Assembly (NCBI GenBank): GCA_963792175.1
Contig: CAWBVG010000007.1
Location: 62,001-126,000 of the forward strand
Origin: CAWBVG01 sp963792175
GTDB lineage: Bacteria; Acidobacteriota; Vicinamibacteria; Vicinamibacterales; CAVVIG01
DNA length: 64,000 nt
Direction: 5' to 3'
Shown: piece after piece, positions 1 to 10,040 of the stretch
How positions within the stretch are numbered: the stretch's first letter is position 1
Layout of the letters: each line of letters starts with the position of its first letter
Translations under genes and position numbers: made by a program
The notes under the pieces: model-generated
Told to the model about the DNA's origin: nothing
What the model saw: only the letters and a program-made list of their open reading frames with translations
The model's database searches: none

Positions 1-995
1 TACTCGGCCGTCCACGGCTTCGTCCAGGTGTCGGGATCCTCGATCGTGAACCGGTACATGAGCGTCTTCGGATCGACGCGGGTGAAACGCTCCACGATGT
101 GGAGGTTCGGCGTGGACCCACGGAACCGCGTCTTCTCCGAGAAGTTCGTGGTGTCGACGACCAGCGTGTCGCCTTCCCAGTGTCCGACCGAATCGCCCAT
201 CCACTTGCGTGATCGTCTTCGGCAGGTGCTCGGCGTTCATCCGCACCACGCGCGCGTCGTGCACCATCTCCGTGAGGATCAGCACAGAATCCTTCGTCTG
301 CACGATCTGATGGAGGTTGTTGTAGAAGTAGTTCGGCAGCGACCGGCGGCCCTGACGTCGAGCCGAAGCCCATGAGGCAGCGCTCGCCAAGCGGACGGCG
401 CTCGGGATCGTCGTAGGCGCCGCCGCCCTCGAATCCCGGATCGTCCTCGCGCGCCGACTGATCCGACGTCGGCCGGATGTTGCGCGCGAACCGCTGCCGC
501 GCCTGCGGCGTCATCTGCGGCACGCGGCCGTCCGGCGGATCGATGAGGAGCGACGCGCGGCGCTGCCCGTCGATGACCGTATAGCGCGACCCGGCGTCGA
601 TCCAGAAATTGTTGTAGCCGCCGACGTTGCCGGCCGGCGCCGGCCGAGCCGTCGCCGCCGACGGGCGGCGCCGCGCGGTTGCCGTCGATCGGCGCCCCCA
701 GCTGATCGCGCCGCGCCGCGGCCTGGCGCTCGAGCTTGCAGGCCTCTTCATCGCTCATCACGAGCGGGCTTCCGGCGGGACGCTCGACCGGCGTCAGCGT
801 CGCGAGGTCGTAGATGCCCTGCAAATCCGGGTGTCCATCCGCGAGCCGCGGGATGGCGCGCTTGGATGCCGCCGGCGCCGGGGCTTTTGCCGCCTGGCCG
901 TCGACGCGCACGGTCACCGTCACCGCGAGCGCCGCCGCCGCGCCGGCGATCACCAGAGAACGCACAGCGCGCAAAGAAATCGTGGATGAATGCAT
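1..995 (-). CDS. Secreted acidobacterial hypothetical protein, partial, frameshifted
   Basis: The gene runs off the left edge of the window, so its C-terminus is missing. It starts at 995 with a hydrophobic signal peptide (SLVIAGAAAALAVTVTV), followed by ADGHPDLQGIYDLATLTPVERP. Conserved stretches such as NYFYNNLHQIVQTKDSVLIL and HDARVVRMNAEHLPK lie in other frames, so at least two indels (near 640 and 205) break it. It starts 17 bp after the stop of a related gene (1013-1887), so the two probably form an operon of tandem paralogues. The family is common in Acidobacteriota. I know no function for it; export to the periplasm is inferred from the signal peptide. Confidence 0.65.
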
Positions 996-1012
996 CGACC
1001 GTTACCTCTGTG

Positions 1013-1887
1013 CTATCTCGTCAGCGGCTTCTTCCGCCACTGGCCGTACATCAGCTCTTCGACGAACTCCACGCACTTGAAGTCCATGAGCTGCGCGTTC
1101 TTCTCGAGCGCGCCTGTAGAGCGGCATGCTGATCTTCCACGGCTTCGTGAACGTCTGCGGATCTTCCATCGTCGCCTCGTAGCTGATCACGTCCGGGGCG
1201 GTGCGCGTGTAGCGCTCGACGACGTGCAGTTGATCGCTGTGGAAGTTGCCGGAACGATCGAACCACGTGCTGTCGTTGAAGCCGGTGACGTCGATGACGA
1301 GCGTGTCGCCTTCCCAGCGCGCGACCGACTGGCCCATCCATGAATCGACCGGCGCCGGGCCGGGGTTCTTCAAGTAGATGTTCCGGACGGCGCCGGCGTA
1401 TTGATACGCAAAGAAAATCGCACTCGGGCTCTGAAGGATCTGAAACGGCTGCGGCATGTAGTTCGCGCGCGGCACGCCGGGCAGGTAGCACTTGATCTCA
1501 GGATCGCGCTCGAGCCACTTCTCCTGATTCTCTTTTTTCTTGGCGAGCATCTCAGGTTTGTACGGAATCGTGCCGCCTTCGACGACCCCCATACCCGGCG
1601 GCACCGAGCCGACCGCGCCGAATGCGAGCACCGGCGCCGCGGGCAGCGGCCCGTACGGTCCCGGGCGAAGCGCCATGCGCCGGCCGCGCCATGTGCATCT
1701 CGAGATCGTAGTTGGCTTCGTTCAGCGCCTGCCAGATGCCGTTGAGGTCCGGCTTGCCGTCGGACGTTCTGGGCGCCCGATAGGCCGCCGGCGCCTGTCC
1801 GGCGAGCGGCGTGGCCCAGGTGGCGACGAGCGCGCCACCGGCCGCCGCGACAATCGCGATGATGACCGCACTGACCGTTTTTCGCAC
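1013..1887 (-). CDS. Secreted acidobacterial hypothetical protein, paralogue of the next gene, frameshifted
   Basis: A GTG start at 1887 follows a GGGGAGG ribosome site and opens a signal peptide (VSAVIIAIVAAAGGALVA), then SDGKPDLNGIWQALNEANYD. After an indel near 1675 the chain continues in another frame with PRANYMPQPFQILQ, SWMGQSVARWEGDTLVIDV and LHVVERYTR. A second indel near 1125 is needed to reach the conserved end (DFKCVEFVEELMYGQWRKK) and the TAG at 1013-1015. The motif order matches the paralogue at 1-995. The product is probably a secreted protein of about 290 residues with unknown function. Confidence 0.65.
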
Positions 1888-2014
1888 GTGAAACTGCCTC
1901 CCCGCAGGGGTTCATACTGTCCGCAGTCGGCCCGAATGTCAAGGTTTCACAAAGGGTTAACCCGGTTAGTGAAGTCGAAAAGATCAGTTGACAGGGCGGG
2001 CCGCCGGCTCAAGC

Positions 2015-3833
2015 ATGAGGCGTATGCTGACCCTTACGATTCTGGCCCTTGGGCTCGCTCAATCACCAGCCGGCGCGACCGTGTATGAAAACCGCTGCGC
2101 GACGTGCCATGCCGGCACCGACCCGCGCACACCGACACTCGCGTCGTTGAAGCAGAAGACCCCGCAGGCGATCGTCGACGCGCTGAACAACGGCGTGATG
2201 CGTCAGCAGGGCTCGGACATGACCGACGCCGAAAAGCGCGCGGTGGCTGAGTATCTCGGCACCACGACGCCTTCGGCGCCGGCCGCGTCGACGACGACGG
2301 CCGCGAGCGAGCCGACGGCTGGCGCCTGCACCTCGACGCCGCCGTTCGATCCGTCCAAAGGCCCGCAGTGGAACGGGTGGGGCGTCGACGTCGACCAATC
2401 AGCGTTTCCAGCCGGCGGCGCAGGCCGGTCTGACCGCCGATCAGGTGCCGAAGCTGAAGCTCAAATGGGCCTTCGGCTTCCCGAATGCGAACTCAGCGCG
2501 CGGGCTTCCGACGATTGCCGGCGGTCGAGTGTTCGTGGGAAGCATGAGCGGCACGGTGTACGCGCTCGACGCGAAGAGCGGCTGTGTCATCTGGACCTTC
2601 AAGGCCCAGAGCGGCGTGCGCGCAGGCGTGGTGATTGGACCGCGCGCCGGCAGCCCGGGGAAATACGTCGCGTACCTCGGCGACGGACGCGCGAACGCCT
2701 ATGCGCTCGACGCGGCGACCGGCGAGCAGATCTGGACGCGCAGTCTCGAGGATCACAAGAGCGCCAACATCACCGGCACGCCGACGCTGTATGAGGGTCG
2801 TCTGTTCGTCCCGATCTCCTCGATTGAAGAAGGGTCGGGGATGAACCCCAAGTACGAGTGCTGCACGTTCCGCGGCAGCCTGGTCGCGCTCGACGCCGCC
2901 ACCGGATCGCTGCTCTGGAAGACGTACACGATCAGCGCCGAGGCCAAGCCGATCGGGAAGAACTCTGTGGGCACGACGCGATGGGGTCCGTCGGGAGGCG
3001 GCGTCTGGTCGTCGCCGACCGTGGACATCAAACGAAAAGTCGTCTACGCCGCCACCGGCAACATGTATACGGAGCCGCAGCAGCCGACGAGCGACGCCAT
3101 CATGGCCTTCGATCTCGATACTGGCGCGGTCAAATGGACGTCGCAGGTGACCGCGAAGGACATCTTCATTGTCGGCTGCGGCGGCCCGCAGAACGGCGCG
3201 AATTGTCCGCCGGCCGAAGAGCTCGGTCCCGATTTCGACTTCGGCAACGCGCCGATCCTCGTGAAGCGCCCGGACGGTAAGGACGTGATCGTGGCGGGCC
3301 AGAAGTCGGGCGTCGGCTGGGCGTTCGATCCCGACAAGAAAGGCGCCGTGGTCTGGCAGTACCGCGCAGGCAAGGGCAGCGCGCTCGGCGGTCTGGAGTT
3401 CGGATCCGCGGTGGATTCGACGCAGGCGTACTTCGCCGTGTCCGACATGCTGGGCGGCACGCCGGGCGGACTGCATGCCGTGAAGCTCGCGACCGGCGAG
3501 CGTGCGTGGTACACCGCGCCTGAAACGCCCAAGTGCGGCACCGGACGCGGCTGCAACAACGCGATTCTCGCCGCCATCACCGTGATCCCGGGCGTCGTGT
3601 TCACCGGCTCGAACGACGGCGCGGTGCGCGGCTACTCGACGAAGGACGGGTCGCTGCTCTGGGAGTACGACACGAACCGGTCGTTCGACACGGTGAACGG
3701 CGTGCCGGCAAAAGGCGCGTCAATCAGCGGTCCAGGCCCCGTGATCGCGGGCGGGATGCTGTACATCAATTCAGGTTACGGCGCGCTCGGCGGGCGGCCT
3801 GGAAACGTGCTGTTGGCGTTCGGTATCGAGTAG
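2015..3833 (+). CDS. PQQ-type propeller dehydrogenase with N-terminal cytochrome c domain, one frameshift
   Basis: After a signal peptide (MLTLTILALGLAQSPAGA) comes a heme c site, RCATCH, in a cytochrome c domain of about 85 residues. A low-complexity Ala/Thr linker follows, then an eight-bladed PQQ-like propeller with recurring GxVYALDAKSG and ALDAATG blade ends. A one-base indel near 2396 splits the ORF; restoring it joins WGVDVD to NQRFQPAAQAGLTADQ. The fusion of heme c and propeller resembles the cytochrome-type polyvinyl-alcohol dehydrogenase group: periplasmic oxidation of an alcohol with electrons passed to heme c. The substrate is not predictable. The start at 2015 is chosen because it begins the signal peptide. 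Confidence 0.8.
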
Positions 3834-3887
3834 GCTTACCCGACCTGCCTGACCCACTCGACCTACTCGACCATGAGGAGGCAGAAA

Positions 3888-6800
3888 GTGCGCAACCGAA
3901 TCGTGCTGTCCCTGTTCGTCGTCGGCTGCGTCGCGGGCCTCAGCGCCGACGCCACGCCGTACCTGCTCCTGCAAAAGCCGACGCTGAGCCGCACGCAGAT
4001 CGCGTTCGTCTATGCCGGCGATTTGTGGACCGTGCCGCGCGAGGGCGGAGACGCACAGCGGCTGACGAGCGGCGCCGGGACGGAAACCAATCCCATCTTC
4101 TCGCCCGATGGCTCCACGATCGCGTTCACCGGCGAATACGACGGCAACGTCGACGTCTACACCGTCCCGGCCACCGGCGGCGTGCCGAAGCGGCTCACGT
4201 GGCACCCGGCGCCGGACACCGCGCTCGGCTGGTCTCCTGACGGCAAGAAGATCCTGTTTTCGTCCAATCGCGACAGCTATGTGGGAGTCCTCCAGCTGTA
4301 CACGATGGACGTGAACGGCAGCTTTCCCGAGAAGTTGCCGCTGCCGTGGGGCTGGGAGGCCGCCTACTCGCCCGATGGCGCGCGGCTGGCGTATGTCCCG
4401 ATGCGCCGCGCGTTCAACGTGTGGAAGCGCTACCGCGGCGGCGACACCACGCCGATCTGGCTCGCCACGCTCACCGATTCGAAAGTCGAAAAGGTGCCGC
4501 GCGAGAATTCGAACGACTACAACCCGCTCTGGCTCGCCGGCAAGGTCTACTTCCTCAGCGACCGCAACGGCGCCGTCTCCCTGTTCTCGTACGACACGCG
4601 GGCGAAGCAGGTGAAGGAAGAAGTGAAGAACAACAGCGGCTTCGACTTCAAGTCGATCGGCGGTACGGCCGACGCGATCGTCGTCGAGCAGTTCGGCGGA
4701 CTGGGGTTGTTCGATCTGAAGAGCGGCACGCTGAAACCGGTCCCGGTGCGCATCGCTGGAGATTTGCCCGAGGTCCGCGCCCGCATGGTGAACGTCAGCG
4801 CGCGGCTCTCGAACGCGCACCTGTCGCCGAACGCGACGCGCGCGCTGTTCGAGGCGCGCGGTGAGATTCTGACGGTCCCGGCGGAAAAGGGGGACCCGCG
4901 GATCATCACGCACACGCCCGGCGTCATGGAGCGCTATCCCTCCTGGTCGCCGGACGGCAAGACGATCGCGTACTTCTCCGACGAATCCGGCGAATACGCG
5001 CTGCACCTCGCGCCGCAAACCGGAATCGGCGACGTGACCAAGATCGCGATGCCCGAGCCGGGCTTCTATCGTTCGCCGGAGTGGTCGCCCGACTCGAAAA
5101 AGATCGCGTTCGTCGACTCGCACATGCGGATTTGGTACGTCGACGTCGAGCAGCGCAAGCCTGTCCGGGTCGACAAGGAACCGTACTGGAGCAATTTCAG
5201 CGACGACTGGATTCCCGTCTGGTCGCCCGACTCCAAATGGCTCGCCTATTCGACGAGGCTGTCGAACTATCTGGGCGCGATCCGCGTGTACTCGCTGGCA
5301 TCCGGCAAGGCGACGCAGATCACCGACGGCATGAGCGACGCGAAGGACCCGGTGTTCGACCGCGACGGGAAGTATCTGTACTTCACCGCGTCCACCGATT
5401 CCGGTCCGTCGCTGCAGCCGGACGTCGGCAGCTTCAGCAGGCCGGTCACGCGCAGCGTGTACCTGACCGTCCTCGCCAAGGATCTGCCGTCGCCGTTCGC
5501 TCCCGAGAGCGACGAGGAAAAGGGCGTCGAGCCTCCGAAAGCGGACGAGCCGAAGCCCGAGACCCGACCCGCGGCGCCCCGGACGACCGAGGTCAGGATC
5601 GACTTCGACAACATCGGTCAGCGGATTCTGAGCATGCCGCTGCCGCCGCGGAGCTACGTCGGCCTTCAAGTCGGCAAGCCCGGCGTCCTGTTCGCGATCG
5701 AGACGCAGCCGCCGGTTCCGGGCCAGCCGCCGTCGCTGACGGTCCATCGGCACGATCTGAAATCCCGCAAGACGGATGTCGCGGTCGGCGGCGTGCGGTT
5801 CTTCGAGGTCTCGCAGAGCGGCGAGAAGATGCTGACCCGGCAGGCGAACAACTGGTTCATCCGAAACCTGCCGCCGCCGCCTCCCGCTGGCGGCGGTCCG
5901 ACGCCGCCGGGCGGCGGCGCGCCCAATGCCGCGGGAGCGGGGCAGTTGAACACCGCCAACCTGGAACTGAAGATCGCGCCGCGCGACGAGTGGAAACAGA
6001 TGTTCCGCGAGGCGTGGCGCGTCGAGCGCGACTACTTCTACGACCCCGGGTATCACGGCCTCAACCTGCGCAACGCCGAGGAGCGCTACGCGGCGTTCAT
6101 CGAGGGCATTGGTTCGCGGGCGGATCTCAACTATCTCTTCGCGGAGATGCTCGGGAACCTGGTCGTCGGCCATCTCGGCGTCGGCGGCGGCGAACAGCCG
6201 GACGTCAAGCGCGTGCAGACCGGCTTGCTCGGGTGCGACTACAAGATCGAGAACGGGCGTTACCGCTTCGCCCGCGTCTACAACGGCGAGAACTGGAACC
6301 CGCAGGCGACCGCGCCGCTGACCCAGCCCGGCGTCAACGTCGTGGCCGGTGAGTACCTGGTGTCGGTGGACGGCCGCAACCTCACGGCGTCCGACAACGT
6401 GTACAGCTTTTTCGAAGCCACCGTCGGGAAGCAGGTGCAGATCCGCGTCAGCGCCGATCCGTCGGGGACCGGTGCCCGGACGGTGACCGTCGTGCCAATC
6501 GCGAACGAGAACCGCCTCCGGAACCTCGCGTGGATTGAAGACAACCGCCGCAAGGTCGACCAGATGACCGGCGGCCGCGTCGCGTACGTCTATCTGCCGG
6601 ATACCGCATTCGGCGGGTTCACGAACTTCACGCGCTACTTCTTCGCGCAGGTCGACAAGCAGGCCGTCATCGTCGACGAACGGTTCAACGGCGGCGGCGC
6701 GCTGGCCACCGACATCATCGAGTTCCTCAACCGCAAACTGTTGTCCAGCGTCGCGACGCGCGATGGCGGCGACGAAGTCGAGCCGCAGGGCGCGATCTTC

Positions 6801-7190
6801 GGGCCGAAGGTGATGTTGATCAACGAGTTTGCCGGCTCGGGCGGTGATGCCATGCCGTGGTACTTCCGCCGCGCGGGCGTCGGCAAGCTGATTGGCAAAC
6901 GGACGTGGGGCGGACTGGTCGGCCGCGCGGGCTCGCCGCCGCTGATGGACGGCGGCGTCGTCACGGCCCCGTCATCCGGGGTGTGGGATCCGGCGGAGAG
7001 TAAGTGGATTGCCGAGAACGTCGGCATCAGCCCCGACATCGAGATCGAGCACGACCCCGAGCTTGTTCGCCAGGGCCACGACCCGCAGCTCGAACGAGCG
7101 GTTCAGGAGATTCTGACGGAGCTGGAAAAGAATCCGCCGAAGAAGCTCGTGCGGCCGAAGTTCCCGACATACAGCACCATCAAGCAGTAA
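3888..7190 (+). CDS. Tricorn-like protease (S41 family)
   Basis: The 1100-residue protein begins with a signal peptide and many WD40-like PD40 blades (FSPDGSTIAFTGEYDGNVDV, WSPDGKKILFSSN) over about residues 35-480. A Pro/Gly-rich linker (near 5866-5950), the tricorn core and a PDZ domain follow. The C-terminal S41 peptidase carries NEFAGSGGDAMPWYF, where the Ser after AG is the expected nucleophile. Length and order match tricorn peptidases, here exported and so likely a periplasmic oligopeptide-degrading machine. I prefer the GTG at 3888: GAGGAGG at 3875-3881 is ideally spaced for it, whereas the ATG at 3873 would place that site inside the gene. The gene is intact over 3.3 kb. Confidence 0.9.
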   Translation: MRNRIVLSLFVVGCVAGLSADATPYLLLQKPTLSRTQIAFVYAGDLWTVPREGGDAQRLTSGAGTETNPIFSPDGSTIAFTGEYDGNVDVYTVPATGGVPKRLTWHPAPDTALGWSPDGKKILFSSNRDSYVGVLQLYTMDVNGSFPEKLPLPWGWEAAYSPDGARLAYVPMRRAFNVWKRYRGGDTTPIWLATLTDSKVEKVPRENSNDYNPLWLAGKVYFLSDRNGAVSLFSYDTRAKQVKEEVKNNSGFDFKSIGGTADAIVVEQFGGLGLFDLKSGTLKPVPVRIAGDLPEVRARMVNVSARLSNAHLSPNATRALFEARGEILTVPAEKGDPRIITHTPGVMERYPSWSPDGKTIAYFSDESGEYALHLAPQTGIGDVTKIAMPEPGFYRSPEWSPDSKKIAFVDSHMRIWYVDVEQRKPVRVDKEPYWSNFSDDWIPVWSPDSKWLAYSTRLSNYLGAIRVYSLASGKATQITDGMSDAKDPVFDRDGKYLYFTASTDSGPSLQPDVGSFSRPVTRSVYLTVLAKDLPSPFAPESDEEKGVEPPKADEPKPETRPAAPRTTEVRIDFDNIGQRILSMPLPPRSYVGLQVGKPGVLFAIETQPPVPGQPPSLTVHRHDLKSRKTDVAVGGVRFFEVSQSGEKMLTRQANNWFIRNLPPPPPAGGGPTPPGGGAPNAAGAGQLNTANLELKIAPRDEWKQMFREAWRVERDYFYDPGYHGLNLRNAEERYAAFIEGIGSRADLNYLFAEMLGNLVVGHLGVGGGEQPDVKRVQTGLLGCDYKIENGRYRFARVYNGENWNPQATAPLTQPGVNVVAGEYLVSVDGRNLTASDNVYSFFEATVGKQVQIRVSADPSGTGARTVTVVPIANENRLRNLAWIEDNRRKVDQMTGGRVAYVYLPDTAFGGFTNFTRYFFAQVDKQAVIVDERFNGGGALATDIIEFLNRKLLSSVATRDGGDEVEPQGAIFGPKVMLINEFAGSGGDAMPWYFRRAGVGKLIGKRTWGGLVGRAGSPPLMDGGVVTAPSSGVWDPAESKWIAENVGISPDIEIEHDPELVRQGHDPQLERAVQEILTELEKNPPKKLVRPKFPTYSTIKQ

Positions 7191-7195
7191 TTGGC

Positions 7196-7258
7196 GAATG
7201 CGGGAATTGGAGAATTGGTGATTCGTCAATCACCAATTCCCTGATTCACCGACTCATC
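7196..7258. terminator. Hairpin of short tandem repeats after the tricorn gene
   Basis: A perfect 12-bp stem, GAATTGGTGATT (7212-7223) with AATCACCAATTC (7228-7239), has a 4-base loop and is flanked by further copies of the GAATTGG unit. It lies directly after the tricorn stop and probably ends that transcript. No T-run follows. It belongs to the inverted short-repeat class seen at many gene borders in this window. Confidence 0.5.
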
Positions 7259-7344
7259 GGATGACTGTGTTCGGGCGTAGTGAGCGAGAGCCTGCCTCGC
7301 CATAGCTCGCGCAGTTGACTCATGCGAGCGGCGGCGGGTGCAGT

Positions 7345-7383
7345 TTGACATCGCAATCTGCAATATGTATATTGCGAATTGCA
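7345..7383 (+). promoter_or_regulatory. Sigma70-type promoter with palindromic operator over the -10 box
   Basis: TTGACA at 7345-7350 and TATATT at 7368-7373 are separated by exactly 17 bases. The perfect inverted repeat GCAATAT-GT-ATATTGC (7360-7375) covers the -10 box. A second palindrome, ATTGCAAT (7378-7385), overlaps the start codon, and another GCAAT lies at 7353. The first gene of the operon encodes an XRE repressor-type protein, so autoregulation at this operator is the simple inference. Transcription would begin near 7380, leaving almost no leader before the ATG at 7384. Confidence 0.7.
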
Positions 7384-7893
7384 ATGACGTTGGGCGAGAA
7401 AGTCCGGTCGCTGCGATCCGTCGAGGGCGACCTCCGCGGCCTCGGACGCGAGATGAGCCAGCAGGAAGTGGCGGCCGCCATCCGGCAGGAACTCGGCGAA
7501 TCGTTCAGCCAGTCCTACCTCTCGCAGATTGAAAGCGGCGCCCGCCCGCATCTCACGCACACCACGCGGCTCCTGCTCGCGCGCTTCTTCAAGGTCCACC
7601 CCGGTTATCTGGTCACCGACCCTCCCGGCTATCACACCGAGCTGACCTCCGCGCTGCGGACCGTCGAAGGGCGGCTCGACAACTGGCTGATCAAGGGCGC
7701 CGAGCAGTTCGGCGGCGACCGCCCGCTGCGCGAAGCGATGCTCCGGCTCGCGCAGCACGACGACTCCCGGAAATGTCTCCTGCTCCTCGGCACCATCGTC
7801 GAGACGCCGCACCTGGTCGATCGTCTGCTCGACGCGCTCAACGCTCCGTCGGCCGATCCGCCGCCTGCTGGCGAGAGCGCCTGGGTGCAATAG
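7384..7893 (+). CDS. XRE-family helix-turn-helix regulator of the flotillin/PspA operon
   Basis: The 169-residue protein has an N-terminal XRE helix-turn-helix (EMSQQEVAAAIRQELGES, then SQSYLSQIESGARPHL as recognition region) and a helical C-terminal half without a known sensor domain. It lies 20 bp upstream of an NfeD-like membrane protein, then flotillin and PspA, all on the same strand, so it probably controls membrane-stress genes and itself. The ATG at 7384 is preferred over the longer frame because the promoter and operator lie immediately upstream. The inducing signal is unknown. Confidence 0.8.
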   Translation: MTLGEKVRSLRSVEGDLRGLGREMSQQEVAAAIRQELGESFSQSYLSQIESGARPHLTHTTRLLLARFFKVHPGYLVTDPPGYHTELTSALRTVEGRLDNWLIKGAEQFGGDRPLREAMLRLAQHDDSRKCLLLLGTIVETPHLVDRLLDALNAPSADPPPAGESAWVQ

Positions 7894-7913
7894 GACCGCG
7901 ATGAGGACTCGCC

Positions 7914-8543
7914 ATGACGTGGACGTCGATGTATCTCGTCTGCTTTTTGCTGGGATTCTCGCTGAGTGCCGTTTCCTGGCTGCTTGGGGCGCTCCACCTG
8001 CACCTGCCGCACGAGTTTCACGGCGGCCCCCATCTGCACGGCCACGGCGGGTTCGCGCACGCCGGCCACGCCGGCCACGCGGGACACGTCGCTCATAGCG
8101 CGCACCTGGCCAGCGCGCCCACGCCCTTCAATTTCTCGACGACCACGGCGTTTCTCGCCTGGTTCGGTGGCGCCGGCTATCTCCTGACGCGCTACGCCGA
8201 GCTCTGGCCGCCGGTGGCGCTCTTCGCGGCGATCGCCGTTGGCGGCGTCGGCGCGTCGCTCGTGTTCTGGTTCATGGCCAGCGTCCTCTGGTCGCCGCAC
8301 GAAAACCTCGATCCGGACGACTACGACATCGTCGGTCTGCTTGGCGTCGTCAGCAGCCCGATTCGCGCCGGCGGCACCGGCGAGATGCTGTTCGCGCAGG
8401 CGGGCGCGCGCCGCGTGGCTGGCGCGCGGAGCGAAGACGGTCGGGCGATCGACAAAGGCGTCGAGGTGGTGATCACGCGGCATGAGAAAGGGCTCGTCTA
8501 CGTGCGCACGTGGGCGGAGCTTGCGGCGGACGAAGCGCGCTAA
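7914..8543 (+). CDS. NfeD-like membrane protein with His-rich loop
   Basis: The 209-residue protein has an N-terminal membrane segment and then a striking His/Gly-rich stretch (HLHGHGGFAHAGHAGHAGHV, about residues 41-60). Two further hydrophobic segments (about residues 80-125) and a C-terminal beta-rich OB-like domain (DIVGLLGVVSSPI ... GVEVVITRHEKGLVYV) follow. The layout and the place directly before a flotillin gene fit NfeD partners of SPFH proteins. The His cluster could bind a metal such as zinc or nickel; that is inference. The flotillin ribosome site overlaps its stop codon. Confidence 0.7.
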   Translation: MTWTSMYLVCFLLGFSLSAVSWLLGALHLHLPHEFHGGPHLHGHGGFAHAGHAGHAGHVAHSAHLASAPTPFNFSTTTAFLAWFGGAGYLLTRYAELWPPVALFAAIAVGGVGASLVFWFMASVLWSPHENLDPDDYDIVGLLGVVSSPIRAGGTGEMLFAQAGARRVAGARSEDGRAIDKGVEVVITRHEKGLVYVRTWAELAADEAR

Positions 8544-8552
8544 GGAGGCAGC

Positions 8553-9989
8553 ATGGATCTCGGGATTACGACCGGTATCGGCGTCACGGTGGGGCTGATG
8601 GGTCTCACCGTGATCCTGCTCACGAGCATTCTGGCGACGCTCTATCGCAAGGCCGGTCCGCACGAAGCGCTCGTCGTCTACGGTTTTCGCGGCACCCGGG
8701 TGGTCAAGGGGCACGGCACGGTGATTTTCCCGATGATCGAGGCGTGCCGGCAGCTGTCGCTGGAGCTGATGTCGTTCGACGTCGCGCCGGTGCAGGACCT
8801 GTACACGAAACAGGGCGTCGCCGTCACCGTCGAGGCGGTCGCGCAGATCAAGGTCAAGTCGGATCCGGTGTCGATTCAGACGGCGTCGGAGCAGTTCCTC
8901 ACCAAGTCGCCCGATCAGCGCGAGGGGTTGATCCGGCTCGTGATGGAAGGCCACCTGCGCGGCATCATCGGGCAGCTCACCGTCGAGCAGATCGTGAAGG
9001 AGCCCGAGATGGTCGCCGATCGGATGCGATCGACCTGCGCCGACGACATGAGCAAGATGGGCCTCGAGGTGATTTCGTTCACCATCAAAGAAGTCCGCGA
9101 CAAGAACGACTACATCGTGAACATGGGACGGCCCGACGTGGCGCGCATCAAGCGCGACGCCGACGTCGCCGCCGCCGAGGCCGACCGCGACACCGCGATC
9201 AAGCGCGCGGAGGCGACGCGGGCCTCGGCGATCGCCAAGGCGCAGGCCGACCAGGAACGCGTCCTCGCCGAAACGCTGTCGATGGCGAAGCAGGCGGAGG
9301 CGCAGCGCGACCTCGAGATCAAGAAGGCGCAGTACGTCGAGATCGTGAAGCGCCAGCAGGCGCAGGCGGACAAGGCGTACGAGATCCAGACCAACGTCAT
9401 GCAGCAGCAGGTGACCGCCGAGGCGGTCAAGGTGCAGCAGATCGAGCGCGAGCAGCAGATCAAGGTGCAGGAAGCCGAGATCATCCGCGTCGAAAAGGAG
9501 CTGATTGCGACCGTCCTGAAGCAGGCCGAAGTGGAGCGGAAGCGCATCGAGACGCTGGCGTCGGCCGAGAAGCTGCGGCTGACGGTCGAGGCCGAAGGGC
9601 AGGCGGCCGCGACGCGGGCGCGCGGCGATGCCGAAGCCGACATCATCTTCAAGAAAGGCGATGCCGAGGCGCGCGCGATGAACCTCAAGGCCGAGGCGTT
9701 CCAGGAATACAACCAGGCGGCGGTGGTCGACAAGCTGCTCACCGGCATGCCGCAGATCGTCGCCGCGCTCGCGGCGCCGCTCAGCCAGATCGACAAGATC
9801 ACGATCGTGTCCACCGGCAACGGCGACGCCGCCGGCGCCCACAAGATCACCGGCGACATCACGAAGATCGCGGCGCAGGTGCCGGCGCTCTTCGAGGCGC
9901 TGTCGGGCATGCAGATGTCCGACCTGATGTCGAAGGTCCGCGCGATTGGCGACAAGGCGCCGAAGCCGCCGGACGCTCTCGGAGCGTAG
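8553..9989 (+). CDS. Flotillin-like SPFH-domain protein
   Basis: The 478-residue protein has one N-terminal membrane segment (about residues 5-30), an SPFH/PHB domain (PHEALVVYGFRGTRVVKGHG onward) and a long Ala/Glu/Lys-rich coiled coil typical of flotillins (EADRDTAIKRAEATRASAIA). A C-terminal oligomerisation region contains AALAAPLSQIDKITIV. Flotillins scaffold membrane microdomains and often pair with NfeD and PspA, exactly the neighbours found here. AAGGAGG at 8542-8548, overlapping the previous stop, sets the start. The gene is intact. Confidence 0.9.
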   Translation: MDLGITTGIGVTVGLMGLTVILLTSILATLYRKAGPHEALVVYGFRGTRVVKGHGTVIFPMIEACRQLSLELMSFDVAPVQDLYTKQGVAVTVEAVAQIKVKSDPVSIQTASEQFLTKSPDQREGLIRLVMEGHLRGIIGQLTVEQIVKEPEMVADRMRSTCADDMSKMGLEVISFTIKEVRDKNDYIVNMGRPDVARIKRDADVAAAEADRDTAIKRAEATRASAIAKAQADQERVLAETLSMAKQAEAQRDLEIKKAQYVEIVKRQQAQADKAYEIQTNVMQQQVTAEAVKVQQIEREQQIKVQEAEIIRVEKELIATVLKQAEVERKRIETLASAEKLRLTVEAEGQAAATRARGDAEADIIFKKGDAEARAMNLKAEAFQEYNQAAVVDKLLTGMPQIVAALAAPLSQIDKITIVSTGNGDAAGAHKITGDITKIAAQVPALFEALSGMQMSDLMSKVRAIGDKAPKPPDALGA

Positions 9990-10006
9990 GAACGTGGAAT
10001 TGCGTA

Positions 10007-10029
10007 GCGCGGCCCTTTCAGGGCCGCGC
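10007..10029. repeat. Perfect GC hairpin between flotillin and pspA genes
   Basis: GCGCGGCCCT-TTC-AGGGCCGCGC forms a 10-bp perfect stem with a 3-base loop, 12 bp upstream of the pspA start and just before its GGGAGAC ribosome site. It has no T-run. It could stabilise or attenuate the transcript between the two genes, or be a REP-type insertion like the others in this window. Confidence 0.6.
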
Positions 10030-10040
10030 GGGAGACGAAG

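Noticed and set aside
3771..6173. An 800-codon open frame on the minus strand
   Set aside because: It is antisense to the tricorn gene, is rich in Arg/Ala/His as expected from high-GC shadow frames, and has no recognisable domain.
7632..9842. A 736-codon open frame on the minus strand
   Set aside because: It mirrors the flotillin coiled coil and the genes before it; its Leu/His/Arg-rich product is the usual shadow of Glu/Ala/Lys-rich coding sequence.
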